Below are positions 55,319 to 64,000 of a stretch of 64,000 bases of DNA, in pieces. Positions within the stretch are counted from its first letter, which is position 1. The number at the start of each line of letters is the position of its first letter. The position numbers and the translations under genes were made by a program. This stretch comes from an uncultured Ruminobacter sp. (GTDB taxonomy: Bacteria; Pseudomonadota; Gammaproteobacteria; Enterobacterales; Succinivibrionaceae), in contig CACWVT010000001.1 in the NCBI GenBank assembly GCA_902764345.1, positions 1 to 64,000 on the forward strand. Direction: 5' to 3'. The notes beneath the pieces were generated by a model. It made no database searches. It was not told the DNA's origin and saw only the letters and a list, made by a program, of their open reading frames with translations.

Positions 55319-55987
55319 ATGTACCAAAAACCGCATCTCTATGCCATCGCCGTCATAGGTCTGATTATAGTCGCATGCACAATCTGCAACATTTTCAATA
55401 ACGTACACATTCTTGATGCCGGCAATATTTTTCTGCTGATACTTTACGTCTGTTTTACGGGAGCCTACATTCTCATATACAGAAGAGTAAATTTCAAATT
55501 TGCCTACTCCTGGATTACAGGCATTGTCTGTTATCTGCTCACAATCATATTTTCAGGACTTGCACTGTATAATAATTCATGGAACGTAGACTCAGTGTAC
55601 TACCTGATTCCATTTATCATCGCAATAACTCTCACTCATATATGCTTTGTGAATTTTTCTGCGACAAAAGGTTTCATGCGCAATGCATTTACCCTGTTAC
55701 TGAAAATCACGGCCGTAATTACCGCCGTATCGGCAATTGCTCTGCTTTTTACAGAAAATCCCGATAATCTGGACTTTATGCAGAAATTCACGGCATCACT
55801 CGTCATTCTGCTGATTTTCGGAGACTTTATGGTTTTCTACATCAATTATTTCTACACTCTGGAAAATAACAATAATGATGTCCTCACCCTGTACAAATCG
55901 GATAAGGAAACAATTTACGCCGACAAATTCGGCAAACTTTATCACGTAATTCCCGATGAAACCGGATCAGAAAATAATAAGGGTTAA
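55319..55987 (+). CDS. Unknown membrane protein
   Basis: This 222-residue protein has about six predicted membrane helices (approximately 8-26, 34-54, 62-84, 94-112, 124-145 and 155-175) and a soluble C-terminal tail of about 45 residues with ENNNNDVLTLYKSDKETIYA. I recognise no family. It is followed, after 28 nt, by the Xaa-Pro aminopeptidase gene and then pssA and recG, and may be part of that transcript. Confidence 0.75.
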   Translation: MYQKPHLYAIAVIGLIIVACTICNIFNNVHILDAGNIFLLILYVCFTGAYILIYRRVNFKFAYSWITGIVCYLLTIIFSGLALYNNSWNVDSVYYLIPFIIAITLTHICFVNFSATKGFMRNAFTLLLKITAVITAVSAIALLFTENPDNLDFMQKFTASLVILLIFGDFMVFYINYFYTLENNNNDVLTLYKSDKETIYADKFGKLYHVIPDETGSENNKG

Positions 55988-56015
55988 TAACATCTGACGG
56001 AGACGTTTACTAAAT

Positions 56016-57995
56016 ATGAACGAATACAACACTGCAAACACATATAACAAAAACTCTCAGGATGTCTATGAGGCCGACTCAACCAGACTGGCCCGTGTGG
56101 ACAGGCTGAGAAAAATGATGCGTCATCTCAATCTGGATGCTCTGATTATTACCAGAACTGACGAACATTTAAGCGAATACCTGTCACCTGATCGGGAACG
56201 ACTGGCCTATATTACCGGATTTACCGGTTCTGCGGGAACTGCGGTAATTCTCGAAAATGAACATTTGGTCGACAGATTAAAGGATCACAGTGTTAAGAAC
56301 AGCGCCAACAGGGAAATTTTTCTTAAGAATTCCGCCGCAATTTTTGTGGACGGAAGATATACAATTCAGGCCAAGATTCAGACAAGCCCAACCATGTTTG
56401 ATGTTTTCCATTTTACCACGGTGAAACTGGAGGACTGGTTAATTACGGTTCTTGGCAGTAATGCTCGTATCGGAATAGATCCGAAATGTATAAGCTACAA
56501 CCGTTTTACCTCAATAAAATCAGCTCTGGCTCCATATCAGCTGGAACTAATCTCAACGGAAACAAACCTTATTGACGACATATGGAATGACAAGCCAAAA
56601 TACGAACCTTCACCAGCTCTGATTTTCGAGGATCATTACAACGGAAACCCGAGCATTGAAAAACGACACCTTATTGCCCAGATTCTAAAAGAGAAAAATA
56701 TAGATGTTACCATTATCTCCAACAGCGAATCGGTTAACTGGCTGCTCAACATAAGGGGGCGTGACATTCCAAATCTTCCGGTTGTAAAATGCTTCGCCGC
56801 AGTATACAGCTGCGAGGAAATCGAATGGTTTGTGGACTTACGAAAAATACCTGAAAACAGGATTTCTGATTTTCAGCATCATTTCGGCAATATAACATAC
56901 ATGGAAGAAGACAAACTTGAGGATCTCATAAATCGTCTGGCAAAACACAAATACTCAGTCTATATAGACGAAACCTCAACTAATGCCTGGATTATTGAAA
57001 AGCTCAAAAAAAGCGGCATTCCTCTGACTTTTGGCCCGGATCTCTGTGAATACCCTAAGGCCTGCAAAAATCCGACAGAACTGAAAGGAATGAAGAGATG
57101 TCATCACAAGGATGCTGTCGCCATGTGCAGATTCCTGTCCTGGCTCGATCACCTAACAGAAAATCTCATCAACGCCAGCAGTGAACTGAAACCTCAGGCT
57201 CTTGAGATAATAAAAGCTCAAAACGAAGCCACCCTGAGCAGTCAGCTTCTCAAATTCAGAGAGGAACAGGACGGTTTCATTGAAACAAGCTTTGACACAA
57301 TATCTGCTCTGGGGCCTAATGCCGCAATCATTCATTACAATCATGTCAACCTTAATAAACCAAGAGCACTTGGACAGGATCCTCTGTATCTGGTAGACAG
57401 TGGCGGACAATACAACGAAGGCACTACCGACATCACAAGAACAGTGTTGGTAGGTCCCGGACTTACTGATGAAATGAAGGAACGCTTTACTCTTGTTCTA
57501 AAGGGCATGATTGCCCTCCATCAGGTAAGATTCCCCAAAGGAACCTTCGGTGGAGCCCTTGACGTGCTCGCAAGAGCCCCACTCTGGCAGAAAGGGCTTA
57601 ATTATGACCACGGAACCGGTCACGGCGTCGGGCATTGTCTGAATGTTCATGAAGGACCTCAGGCCATTTCGTACAGATACGGACAGACACCGCTGGCTCC
57701 CGGAATGGTCACCTCGGTTGAGCCTGGATACTATAAGGAAAACGAATATGGTATCCGTTGCGAAAACCTGTGCGTTGTTGAGACCGTACATGACACCCAA
57801 AATCAGGCTGAGATGCTTGCATTTTTACCTATCACTTATGTACCATTTGACATTAGGCTCATCAAAAAAGAGTTACTGACGGATGATGAACGTACCTGGC
57901 TCAATAACTATCATCTCAAGGTAAGGGAAATTGTCAGGGAACATCTTAGCGACCTGGAAATCAACTGGTTACTTAAAGCAACGGCGGCGATTTAA
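56016..57995 (+). CDS. Xaa-Pro aminopeptidase (three-domain type)
   Basis: The enzyme removes the first residue from peptides with proline in second place. The 659-residue protein has the long three-domain architecture of aminopeptidase P1, with two creatinase N-domains and a C-terminal pita-bread domain. The metal ligands are in LVDSGGQYNEGTTDITRT (two Asp), GHGVGHCLNVHEGP (His) and SVEPGYYKENEYGIRCENL (Glu). Between AGTAVILENEH and AAIFVDGRY there is an insertion of about 20 charged residues, which I do not expect from the usual family pattern. The typical E. coli PepP is only 441 residues. Confidence 0.9.
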   Translation: MNEYNTANTYNKNSQDVYEADSTRLARVDRLRKMMRHLNLDALIITRTDEHLSEYLSPDRERLAYITGFTGSAGTAVILENEHLVDRLKDHSVKNSANREIFLKNSAAIFVDGRYTIQAKIQTSPTMFDVFHFTTVKLEDWLITVLGSNARIGIDPKCISYNRFTSIKSALAPYQLELISTETNLIDDIWNDKPKYEPSPALIFEDHYNGNPSIEKRHLIAQILKEKNIDVTIISNSESVNWLLNIRGRDIPNLPVVKCFAAVYSCEEIEWFVDLRKIPENRISDFQHHFGNITYMEEDKLEDLINRLAKHKYSVYIDETSTNAWIIEKLKKSGIPLTFGPDLCEYPKACKNPTELKGMKRCHHKDAVAMCRFLSWLDHLTENLINASSELKPQALEIIKAQNEATLSSQLLKFREEQDGFIETSFDTISALGPNAAIIHYNHVNLNKPRALGQDPLYLVDSGGQYNEGTTDITRTVLVGPGLTDEMKERFTLVLKGMIALHQVRFPKGTFGGALDVLARAPLWQKGLNYDHGTGHGVGHCLNVHEGPQAISYRYGQTPLAPGMVTSVEPGYYKENEYGIRCENLCVVETVHDTQNQAEMLAFLPITYVPFDIRLIKKELLTDDERTWLNNYHLKVREIVREHLSDLEINWLLKATAAI

Positions 57996-57998
57996 TAA

Positions 57999-59369
57999 AT
58001 GAAATTATTAAACTCAATGCACTGCCTGTTCGGTAGTGCAAAATACAAAATCGGAAATTTATCCAAAATTGCGGTGAATGCCGACTCATACAATATTCTC
58101 GAAGACCCGAAAGTATTCAGGGAGCGTCTGCTTGCAAATATCAAAAATGCCAAATCACGCATCTGCATATGCGCTCTTTACTGGCAGAATGATGAAATGG
58201 GACAGGAAGTCATGCAGGCCGTGAATGAGGCCGTTGCCGCAAATCCGAAGCTTTACGTACGTATCTACGTGGATTTTCACAGGGCTCAGCGCGGACTCGT
58301 CGGAAAAACCAAACAGATTGTTAACAGCGATTGGTACAGGGAACTTGCCAAGAAACAATTAATTCACCCTATTATTTACGGCGTTCCCGTAAAACGCCGC
58401 GAGATATTCGGTGTCTTTCATCTTAAAGGTTTTATCATTGACGATACCGTGCTGTACAGTGGTGCCAGCATCAACAATGTATACCTGCACAGACTTGATA
58501 AATACCGCATAGACCGTTACCACGAAATAAATTCCCGGGAGCTGGCTGATTCCCTGTTCTATTATTGCGCCGACGTTTTCCACAGACACAATGCCGTTCA
58601 GGATTTTGCTCAGGACGCAATTCCTACTTCCAAGGAACTGAATCTAGAAATCAAGAAACAGCGCAGGGAACTGTGCAGAACCAATTACAAAATAAGTAAT
58701 GCGGAAATCAACTCAAGACAGGTGGGAATTACCCCACTGGTAGGTCTTGGAAAAAAGAATAACATTCTTAACACATCCATAATTAATCTGATTGAGGCTG
58801 CAGAAGAAGAAATAACAATATGTACACCTTATTTCAACTTTCCTAGCCATGTGCTAAAGGCTGTAAACAAAGCTCTCTCAAAGGGAGTCACAATCACAAT
58901 AATCGTAGGCGACAAGGAAGCCAACGATTTCTTCATCCACGATGGAGAACCATATAACAAGGTCGGTGCCGTTCCGTACATCTATGAGATGAATCTCCGT
59001 GACTTTGTCAACAGCCATACCAAGCAGATTAACGAAGGAATTCTGAAAATAAGACTGTGGAAGGACGGACTGAACACATACCATGTTAAAGGAATTTCCG
59101 TTGATCACAGATACCATCTTATAACGGGCAACAACCTGAATCCTAGAGCATGGGGACTAGATCTGGAAAACGGCCTTTTGGTTGATGACGAACACCACCT
59201 GCTTCTCGAGAAGATAACTCACGAAAGGAACTTTCTTTTAAGCCGAACAACTCCGATAACGTCTCCGTCTGAACTCCAGACCATAGATGACTATCCTGAA
59301 GATTATCGTAAAGTTATTCTAAAAGTCAGAAAATTCGGAGCACAATGGCTCCTCAGAAAGCTTCTCTGA
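57999..59369 (+). CDS. pssA: CDP-diacylglycerol-serine O-phosphatidyltransferase (PssA type)
   Basis: PssA makes phosphatidylserine from CDP-diacylglycerol and serine, the precursor of phosphatidylethanolamine. The 456-residue protein is of the PLD superfamily form found in enterics (451 in E. coli) and has two HxK motifs, FHLKGFIIDD near residue 144 and YHVKGISVDH near 364, each followed by an Asn/Ser-rich strand. It starts 3 nt after the aminopeptidase stop. The name is favoured over cardiolipin synthase by length and by the absence of N-terminal membrane helices. Confidence 0.9.
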   Translation: MKLLNSMHCLFGSAKYKIGNLSKIAVNADSYNILEDPKVFRERLLANIKNAKSRICICALYWQNDEMGQEVMQAVNEAVAANPKLYVRIYVDFHRAQRGLVGKTKQIVNSDWYRELAKKQLIHPIIYGVPVKRREIFGVFHLKGFIIDDTVLYSGASINNVYLHRLDKYRIDRYHEINSRELADSLFYYCADVFHRHNAVQDFAQDAIPTSKELNLEIKKQRRELCRTNYKISNAEINSRQVGITPLVGLGKKNNILNTSIINLIEAAEEEITICTPYFNFPSHVLKAVNKALSKGVTITIIVGDKEANDFFIHDGEPYNKVGAVPYIYEMNLRDFVNSHTKQINEGILKIRLWKDGLNTYHVKGISVDHRYHLITGNNLNPRAWGLDLENGLLVDDEHHLLLEKITHERNFLLSRTTPITSPSELQTIDDYPEDYRKVILKVRKFGAQWLLRKLL

Positions 59370-59438
59370 TGTCACACCGGGGTCGAATACTGTTTCGGCC
59401 CTGAAAGGAACAGTTAGTGCACGGATACACGGCAATAT

Positions 59439-61493
59439 ATGGATATCTCAGCTTTACCCATCAGTGAATTAAAAGGAATCACATCCAAACAGGTGTCAGC
59501 CTTAAATAAAATAGGGATTAACACTGTAATGGATCTTCTTCTGCACTTTCCTTACTCATATCAGGATCGTACAAAATTCACACCGATAAATGAACTGACA
59601 GAAGACTCGTATGCCAGTATCAGGGCAAGGATCGTCTCCCGTTCCACTGGCAGAAACAACATGCTGATTCTGACTCTTTCGGACGACACGGGAATACTAA
59701 GGGTAACACTGTTCAACTGTCCGATTTTCATAAACAGGGAACTCAAATCCGGAAACATTCTTATCTGTCATGGTAAAGTCAGCATTTTTCAGAATTGCCT
59801 GCAGATGACAAATCCGGAACTGAATCTTAAAGATACCGAACTTCCGGAAAGCTACACACCTGTATACCGCCTTACGAAAGGCATTAAAATGCAGTCGATG
59901 CGCAACCTGGTTCAAAAGGCTCTGAATGAACTGGAGAAAACCGGAGTCTGTGAAGAGCTTATCCCGCCACATCTTAATCATACAGGGATGACTTTAAAGG
60001 ATGCACTTATTCAGGTGCACACCCCGAACATCGGCACGTCAATGAGCGATCTTGCACTGTTTATAACCTCTCAGCAGCAGCGGGTAATCTGTGAAGAATT
60101 AATATCACAGTACATATCCGTACTAACCCTTAAAGAAAGTAACAAACTGCTGAACGGTATTCCGCTGAAACCTGTTGACAGTCTTATTAAAAAATTCCTG
60201 TCAACTTTAAAATTCAGCCCTACAGGAGCACAACTGAGAGTGTTTGACGAAATAAGCAGGGATCTTACCCTTGCTCAGCCTATGAACCGTCTGGTGCAGG
60301 GAGATGTTGGTTGTGGCAAAACACTTGTTGCCGTTCTGGCATCTCTGCAGGCAGTGGGCAATGGTATACAGTCTGCAATCATGGCACCTACGGAAATACT
60401 TGCCGAACAGCACTTTTCCAATATTCAGAATTTTCTGGAACCATTGGGAATCAGAGTTGCATTACTGACCGGCAGCCAGAAAAAGGCCGAAAAGAACAAA
60501 CAGCTGGAACTTGTTAAAAATGGAAACGCACAAATAATTGTCGGAACGCACGCAATTTTTCAGGAACAGGTTAATTTCCTAAGTCTGGGCCTTATAATTA
60601 TTGACGAACAACACCGCTTCGGTGTTGAACAGCGCATGAAACTGCGCAGCAAGTGCAGTATAGAAAACAGAGTTCCTCACATGCTTGCCATGACAGCGAC
60701 TCCGATTCCGAGAACACTGGCTCAGACCATCTATGCAGATATGCACGTATCCGTGATTGATGAGCTTCCCAAAGGCAGAAAACCCATTACCACCATAACC
60801 ATTCCGGAAACACGCCGCGACGAGATTATCGAAAGAATAGGAATCAACTGCAGTGCCGGCAAACAGGCATACTGGGTATGCAGTCTGGTAAACGAATCAG
60901 AGGTACTGGAATCCCAGGATGCCATAAACGCCTGTGAATACCTAACAGCCAAACTTCCTAATCTTAAGATTGGTCTTGTTCATGGTCAAATGAAATCCAC
61001 GGATAAAGATGCCGTAATGAGGGAATTTAAGAATGGGAATATAGACGTTCTTGTTGCAACTTCGGTAATTGAAGTTGGTGTAGACGTACCTAACGCATTC
61101 CTCATTGTCATAGAAAACTCCGAAAGATACGGTCTGGCTCAGCTTCACCAGTTGAGAGGACGTGTCGGCAGAGGTCAGTTGGATTCGTTCTGCTGTCTGA
61201 TGTTCTCCGACAAGATAAACAGTATAGGCATGGAACGACTGAACACATTGAAAAACAGTAATGACGGTTTTGTCATAGCTCAAAAGGATCTGGAAATCAG
61301 AGGCCCTGGAGACCTGCTCGGCACCAGACAGACAGGCGAAATTGCCTATCGGGTGGCAGATGCGGTAAGGGACTACAGATCAATGGATAAATGTACTGTT
61401 ATTGCCACGGAAATTTTCAAAAATAGAAAGGAGCTCTGCCAAAAGCTGACTGAACGATGGTTCCCGGACAGCGAGATAATGAGCGTTCTGTAA
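59439..61493 (+). CDS. recG: ATP-dependent DNA helicase RecG
   Basis: RecG unwinds branched DNA such as stalled forks, R-loops and Holliday junctions. The 684-residue protein has an OB-fold wedge domain (about 55-160), Walker A in GDVGCGKT, the DEQH box in IIDEQHRFGVEQR, TATPIPRTLA, and the RecG motif at the C-terminus GRVGRGQLDSFC. The length matches E. coli RecG (693). It follows pssA by 69 nt. Confidence 0.97.
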   Translation: MDISALPISELKGITSKQVSALNKIGINTVMDLLLHFPYSYQDRTKFTPINELTEDSYASIRARIVSRSTGRNNMLILTLSDDTGILRVTLFNCPIFINRELKSGNILICHGKVSIFQNCLQMTNPELNLKDTELPESYTPVYRLTKGIKMQSMRNLVQKALNELEKTGVCEELIPPHLNHTGMTLKDALIQVHTPNIGTSMSDLALFITSQQQRVICEELISQYISVLTLKESNKLLNGIPLKPVDSLIKKFLSTLKFSPTGAQLRVFDEISRDLTLAQPMNRLVQGDVGCGKTLVAVLASLQAVGNGIQSAIMAPTEILAEQHFSNIQNFLEPLGIRVALLTGSQKKAEKNKQLELVKNGNAQIIVGTHAIFQEQVNFLSLGLIIIDEQHRFGVEQRMKLRSKCSIENRVPHMLAMTATPIPRTLAQTIYADMHVSVIDELPKGRKPITTITIPETRRDEIIERIGINCSAGKQAYWVCSLVNESEVLESQDAINACEYLTAKLPNLKIGLVHGQMKSTDKDAVMREFKNGNIDVLVATSVIEVGVDVPNAFLIVIENSERYGLAQLHQLRGRVGRGQLDSFCCLMFSDKINSIGMERLNTLKNSNDGFVIAQKDLEIRGPGDLLGTRQTGEIAYRVADAVRDYRSMDKCTVIATEIFKNRKELCQKLTERWFPDSEIMSVL

Positions 61494-61505
61494 CCAGATT
61501 TCAAA

Positions 61506-61532
61506 AAACGGGAATCTGTATGCTGACTCCCG
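61506..61532 (-). terminator. Terminator of yihY
   Basis: On the reverse strand CGGGAGTC (61525-61532) pairs with GATTCCCG (61509-61516), with one G-U pair and loop AGCATACA, and TTTTTT follows. It lies between convergent recG and yihY. Confidence 0.75.
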
Positions 61533-61560
61533 CTACCTGTAAAATACCAAAAGACAGCTT

Positions 61561-62574
61561 CTAAACTGCTGCAGTCTCCTGTCTCAGCTGTATCTTATAC
61601 TGCTTGTAGTCTGATATTGAAGCAGCAACCTCAGCTCCAATAAGAACAATGTACCAGTTAACATATGTCCAGACCATCATGAGAGGAAGTGCTGCCACCG
61701 CTCCGTAAATAAATGTATAACTCGTAAAATTCATGATGTAATGCGTAAAGAACTGTTTTAAAAGTTCCTGAAGCAGAGCCGCGAGCAGAGCTCCCACAAC
61801 AGCATGGTTGAAATTCACCTTGGTGCATGGAACAGAAGTAAACAGAAGAGTGAACACCACAAACGTCAGAAAACACGGCAACATTTTCATACCTAACGTG
61901 TTGAGCCATATCCCGGCAGAACTATGACCAAAGAAATTTGATGCCATTATTGATGAAGAAACAACTATGGCACCGCCAAGCAACAGAGGCCCGAGAGTAA
62001 GAACTGTCCAATATACTGAAAATGTTGTTACTTTCGAACGGTTTACTTTTACATGCCATATCTTGTTAAGTGTTATGTCTATTCGTCTTATAAGGGCAAG
62101 AGCAATGATAATCAGAGTACCTACACCGACGGCTGTAGTTTTGGAGGCGTTGGCTATGAATGAATTAATGTTCTCTTTTAAAACATCACCCATTTGCGGC
62201 ATCATGTTGTGAAGAATATAATTCATCATTTCATCACGATATGAACTGAAACTCGGAGACAAGGAAAAAACACTGAGAAGAACGGCGAGGACAGGAATCA
62301 GAGACATTATCGTTGTGTATGAAAGCGATGAGGCCAACACGTCTATTTCATCTCTCGCAACTCTCTTGGACAGATATATAGGATATGAAAAAACTCTGGT
62401 AAACCAAACTCTGAACCGTGATATATTACGTTTTATCAAAGATGTACGTACTTTGCTCTCAGAACCGGCGTTGCCATTAATGCAACCTGTATTTTCATAA
62501 CGATCACCACTCACCGGTGTTTTTTCTACCCCGTCCACCATATCAGTTTCTGAAGTTTTAAGATTTTCTTCCAC
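61561..62574 (-). CDS. yihY: YihY/BrkB-family inner-membrane protein
   Basis: This 337-residue protein has a hydrophilic N-terminus (about 1-50) and six membrane helices, with the family motifs DEIDVLASSLSYTTIMSLIPVL and YGAVAALPLMMVWTYVNWYIVLIGAEV (given here in part). BrkB/YihY proteins were once called RNase BN by mistake; their real role is probably transport or membrane lipid related, but unclear. The gene is downstream of ddl on the same strand. Confidence 0.9.
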   Translation of the reverse strand: MEENLKTSETDMVDGVEKTPVSGDRYENTGCINGNAGSESKVRTSLIKRNISRFRVWFTRVFSYPIYLSKRVARDEIDVLASSLSYTTIMSLIPVLAVLLSVFSLSPSFSSYRDEMMNYILHNMMPQMGDVLKENINSFIANASKTTAVGVGTLIIIALALIRRIDITLNKIWHVKVNRSKVTTFSVYWTVLTLGPLLLGGAIVVSSSIMASNFFGHSSAGIWLNTLGMKMLPCFLTFVVFTLLFTSVPCTKVNFNHAVVGALLAALLQELLKQFFTHYIMNFTSYTFIYGAVAALPLMMVWTYVNWYIVLIGAEVAASISDYKQYKIQLRQETAAV

Positions 62575-62741
62575 GATTCTATCCCCTCGAACCTAAAAAA
62601 ATACCCGGCATCACCTGTTTCCTGTTTCATTATAATCAAAACAAAAACATCATTCTCTGCAATAACTCTCTAATCCGAAACATCTCATGCGGTGTCAGTG
62701 ATTTATCCACGGCCTGCCAGTTATAAACCTTACCGTCAATA

Positions 62742-62778
62742 CAAAAAACCCGTTACGGATAGGATGATCAGTAACGGG
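62742..62778 (-). terminator. Terminator of ddl
   Basis: CCCGTTAC (62749-62756) pairs with GTAACGGG (62771-62778). On the reverse strand TTTTTTG follows. It is about 80 nt after the ddl stop codon. Confidence 0.85.
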
Positions 62779-62856
62779 ACAAAGTATTGATGCTTAATTT
62801 AAGGCGTATTTCAATAATCAGAAACTTCCTTAAACAGTCTGTTTGTTTACATGAAG

Positions 62857-63858
62857 TTATTTCTTAACGGCTCTGACTACGGCATCATGAAGAAACAACG
62901 TCATATTCTCCCCATGATTTTCCAACATCTTAGGGAACATGGAAATAGGTGTCATTCCGGGGAAAGTATTTATTTCATTAAGGAGAATCTCTTCATCTCC
63001 AACAAGGAAGAAATCAATACGGGACAAATCCTTAAGCTTTAATACCCTGAATGCTCTTGTGGCATATTCCCTGATTTTTGACTTAAGGCTCTCGGAAATA
63101 TCGGCTTCAACAAGCGTTGTTGACTTTGAAGCACTGTCATATTTTTCCTCAAAAGTGTAAAAGTCATTGCTTGGTGTAATGATTTCACCAGGATTGGTAA
63201 CAATAAGCTCTCCATTATATTCATACGCAGCAACTTCAAGCTCTCTAGGCCTTACTGCCTGCTCCAGCAGAACATCATTACTGTAGGAAAAGGCTTTTCT
63301 AATGTATTCATCAAGAAGAGATTCATCTGTAACTTTATAACAGCCAACTGATGAGCCCTGAGATGCCGCCTTCACAAAGATACTTCCATATCTTCTGAAA
63401 AATTCATGAGCCTTCTTTAAGTTTTCTTCACTGTCCGTATCAATGAAGCTGAAAGGCGTATTCGGAATACCGATAGCACTCAGCCACAGCTTGGTACTGA
63501 TCTTATTGAAACACAGTTTGCTGGCTTCAGAACCGCAACCTAAATAAGGAAGTGAAACCATGTCGAGAAGAGACTGAATGTCACCTGTTTCTCCCGGAAC
63601 ACCGTGAATACACGGAATTACGTAATCAACGGGAACCGTTTTTTCACTGTCATCTTTGAAATATAACTTTTGATTGTGGCTGAGATTACACTGATTTCCA
63701 TCCTCGTCTACCCACCTGTCCCTGTGAATAATAACCTTCAAGACATTAAATTCCGGGAATGTTTTTAACTGTTTTTCAATAAATGAGGCACTAACCAGTG
63801 AAATGTCGTGTTCTGACCCGTCACCACCGCACAAGAGAAGAATATTATACTGTTCCAT
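62857..63858 (-). CDS. ddl: D-alanine--D-alanine ligase
   Basis: Ddl joins two D-alanines with ATP for the peptidoglycan pentapeptide. The 333-residue protein is an ATP-grasp enzyme, with CGGDGSEHDISLVSA at the N-terminus, HGVPGETGDIQSLLDM, VKAASQGSSVGCYKV, and LLNEINTFPGMTPISMFP near the C-terminus. I chose ATG 63856-63858 because the family begins near this point; the longer frame adds 12 residues without support. It lies outside the usual murC-ddl-ftsQ cluster, as do some second ddl genes. Confidence 0.94.
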   Translation of the reverse strand: MEQYNILLLCGGDGSEHDISLVSASFIEKQLKTFPEFNVLKVIIHRDRWVDEDGNQCNLSHNQKLYFKDDSEKTVPVDYVIPCIHGVPGETGDIQSLLDMVSLPYLGCGSEASKLCFNKISTKLWLSAIGIPNTPFSFIDTDSEENLKKAHEFFRRYGSIFVKAASQGSSVGCYKVTDESLLDEYIRKAFSYSNDVLLEQAVRPRELEVAAYEYNGELIVTNPGEIITPSNDFYTFEEKYDSASKSTTLVEADISESLKSKIREYATRAFRVLKLKDLSRIDFFLVGDEEILLNEINTFPGMTPISMFPKMLENHGENMTLFLHDAVVRAVKK

Positions 63859-64000
63859 GATTATAATTCCGTTATCTGGACCAACAGGTCCCATCTAAAT
63901 ACGTCAACAATTATACTTTCATGCCGTAGTCCTATCAATCCGAAAAAAACAGTGGAAATGGATAATTTGATGAGCAATTGCACAATTTTTCTTATTTTCA

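Noticed and set aside
57999..59369. PLD-family gene as the nuclease partner of a Mokosh-like defence pair with the helicase
   Set aside because: It lies 43 kb away and its length and motifs are those of phosphatidylserine synthase PssA.

Overview
The window looks like chromosomal DNA of a gammaproteobacterium. The tuf, tRNA, murB/birA/coaA, mla, lpt, ftsYEX/rpoH, def-fmt-rsmB-trk and potFGHI neighbourhoods are all recognisable from enteric and Vibrio/Aeromonas-type genomes. The sequence is A+T-leaning and carries menA for menaquinone, so I infer a host-associated anaerobic or facultative member of the Aeromonadales, perhaps Succinivibrionaceae. The placement is by gene content and synteny only; no marker tree was possible.

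Layout. 1-4,934: a reversed copy of the enteric murB-birA-coaA-tRNA-tuf block (tuf partial, tRNA-Gly, tRNA-Tyr, coaA, birA, murB) followed by murA. 5,147-9,412: an aldo/keto reductase and the mlaFEDCB lipid-transport genes. 9,830-14,995: one very large gene for a DUF4011/SF1-helicase/Vsr-like protein, the best accessory and possible anti-phage gene here. 15,167-20,897: kdsC, lptC, lptA, lptB, rpoN (inverted against the usual order), hpf and ptsN. 20,943-27,247: rpoH, rtcB, ftsX, ftsE, ftsY and rsmD, with a run of hairpins before rsmD. 27,307-30,732: a giant Sel1-repeat protein. 30,999-34,443: rsmJ, aroE, tsaC, purE, yrdD. 34,599-42,649: a TsaP-like LysM protein, def, fmt, rsmB, trkA, trkH, rluA. 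42,903-47,183: the putrescine transporter potFGHI. 47,327-54,954: an MltF-like lytic transglycosylase, a YfcZ-family protein, menA, rnb, prlC. 55,319-63,858: an unknown membrane protein, an Xaa-Pro aminopeptidase, pssA, recG, yihY, ddl.

Most genes are housekeeping and serve a few shared tasks: envelope building and maintenance (murA, murB, ddl, mla, kdsC-lpt, pssA, ftsEX, a lytic transglycosylase), translation and RNA modification (tuf, tRNAs, def, fmt, rsmB, rsmD, rsmJ, tsaC, rluA, hpf, rtcB, rnb), global control (rpoN, rpoH, ptsN, birA) and ion or polyamine uptake (trkAH, potFGHI). Conserved clusters are often cut at their edges by a single inserted or inverted gene: the helicase stands where kdsD is expected, rpoN is flipped, and rtcB sits between ftsX and rpoH. 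There is no CRISPR array, integrase, transposase or rRNA gene that I can see.

The strongest leads are the helicase with its apparently degenerate C-terminal nuclease and hairpin leader, the five-plus hairpins between ftsY and rsmD, the giant Sel1 protein with a palindrome in its upstream region, and a possible antisense RNA over the start of prlC.
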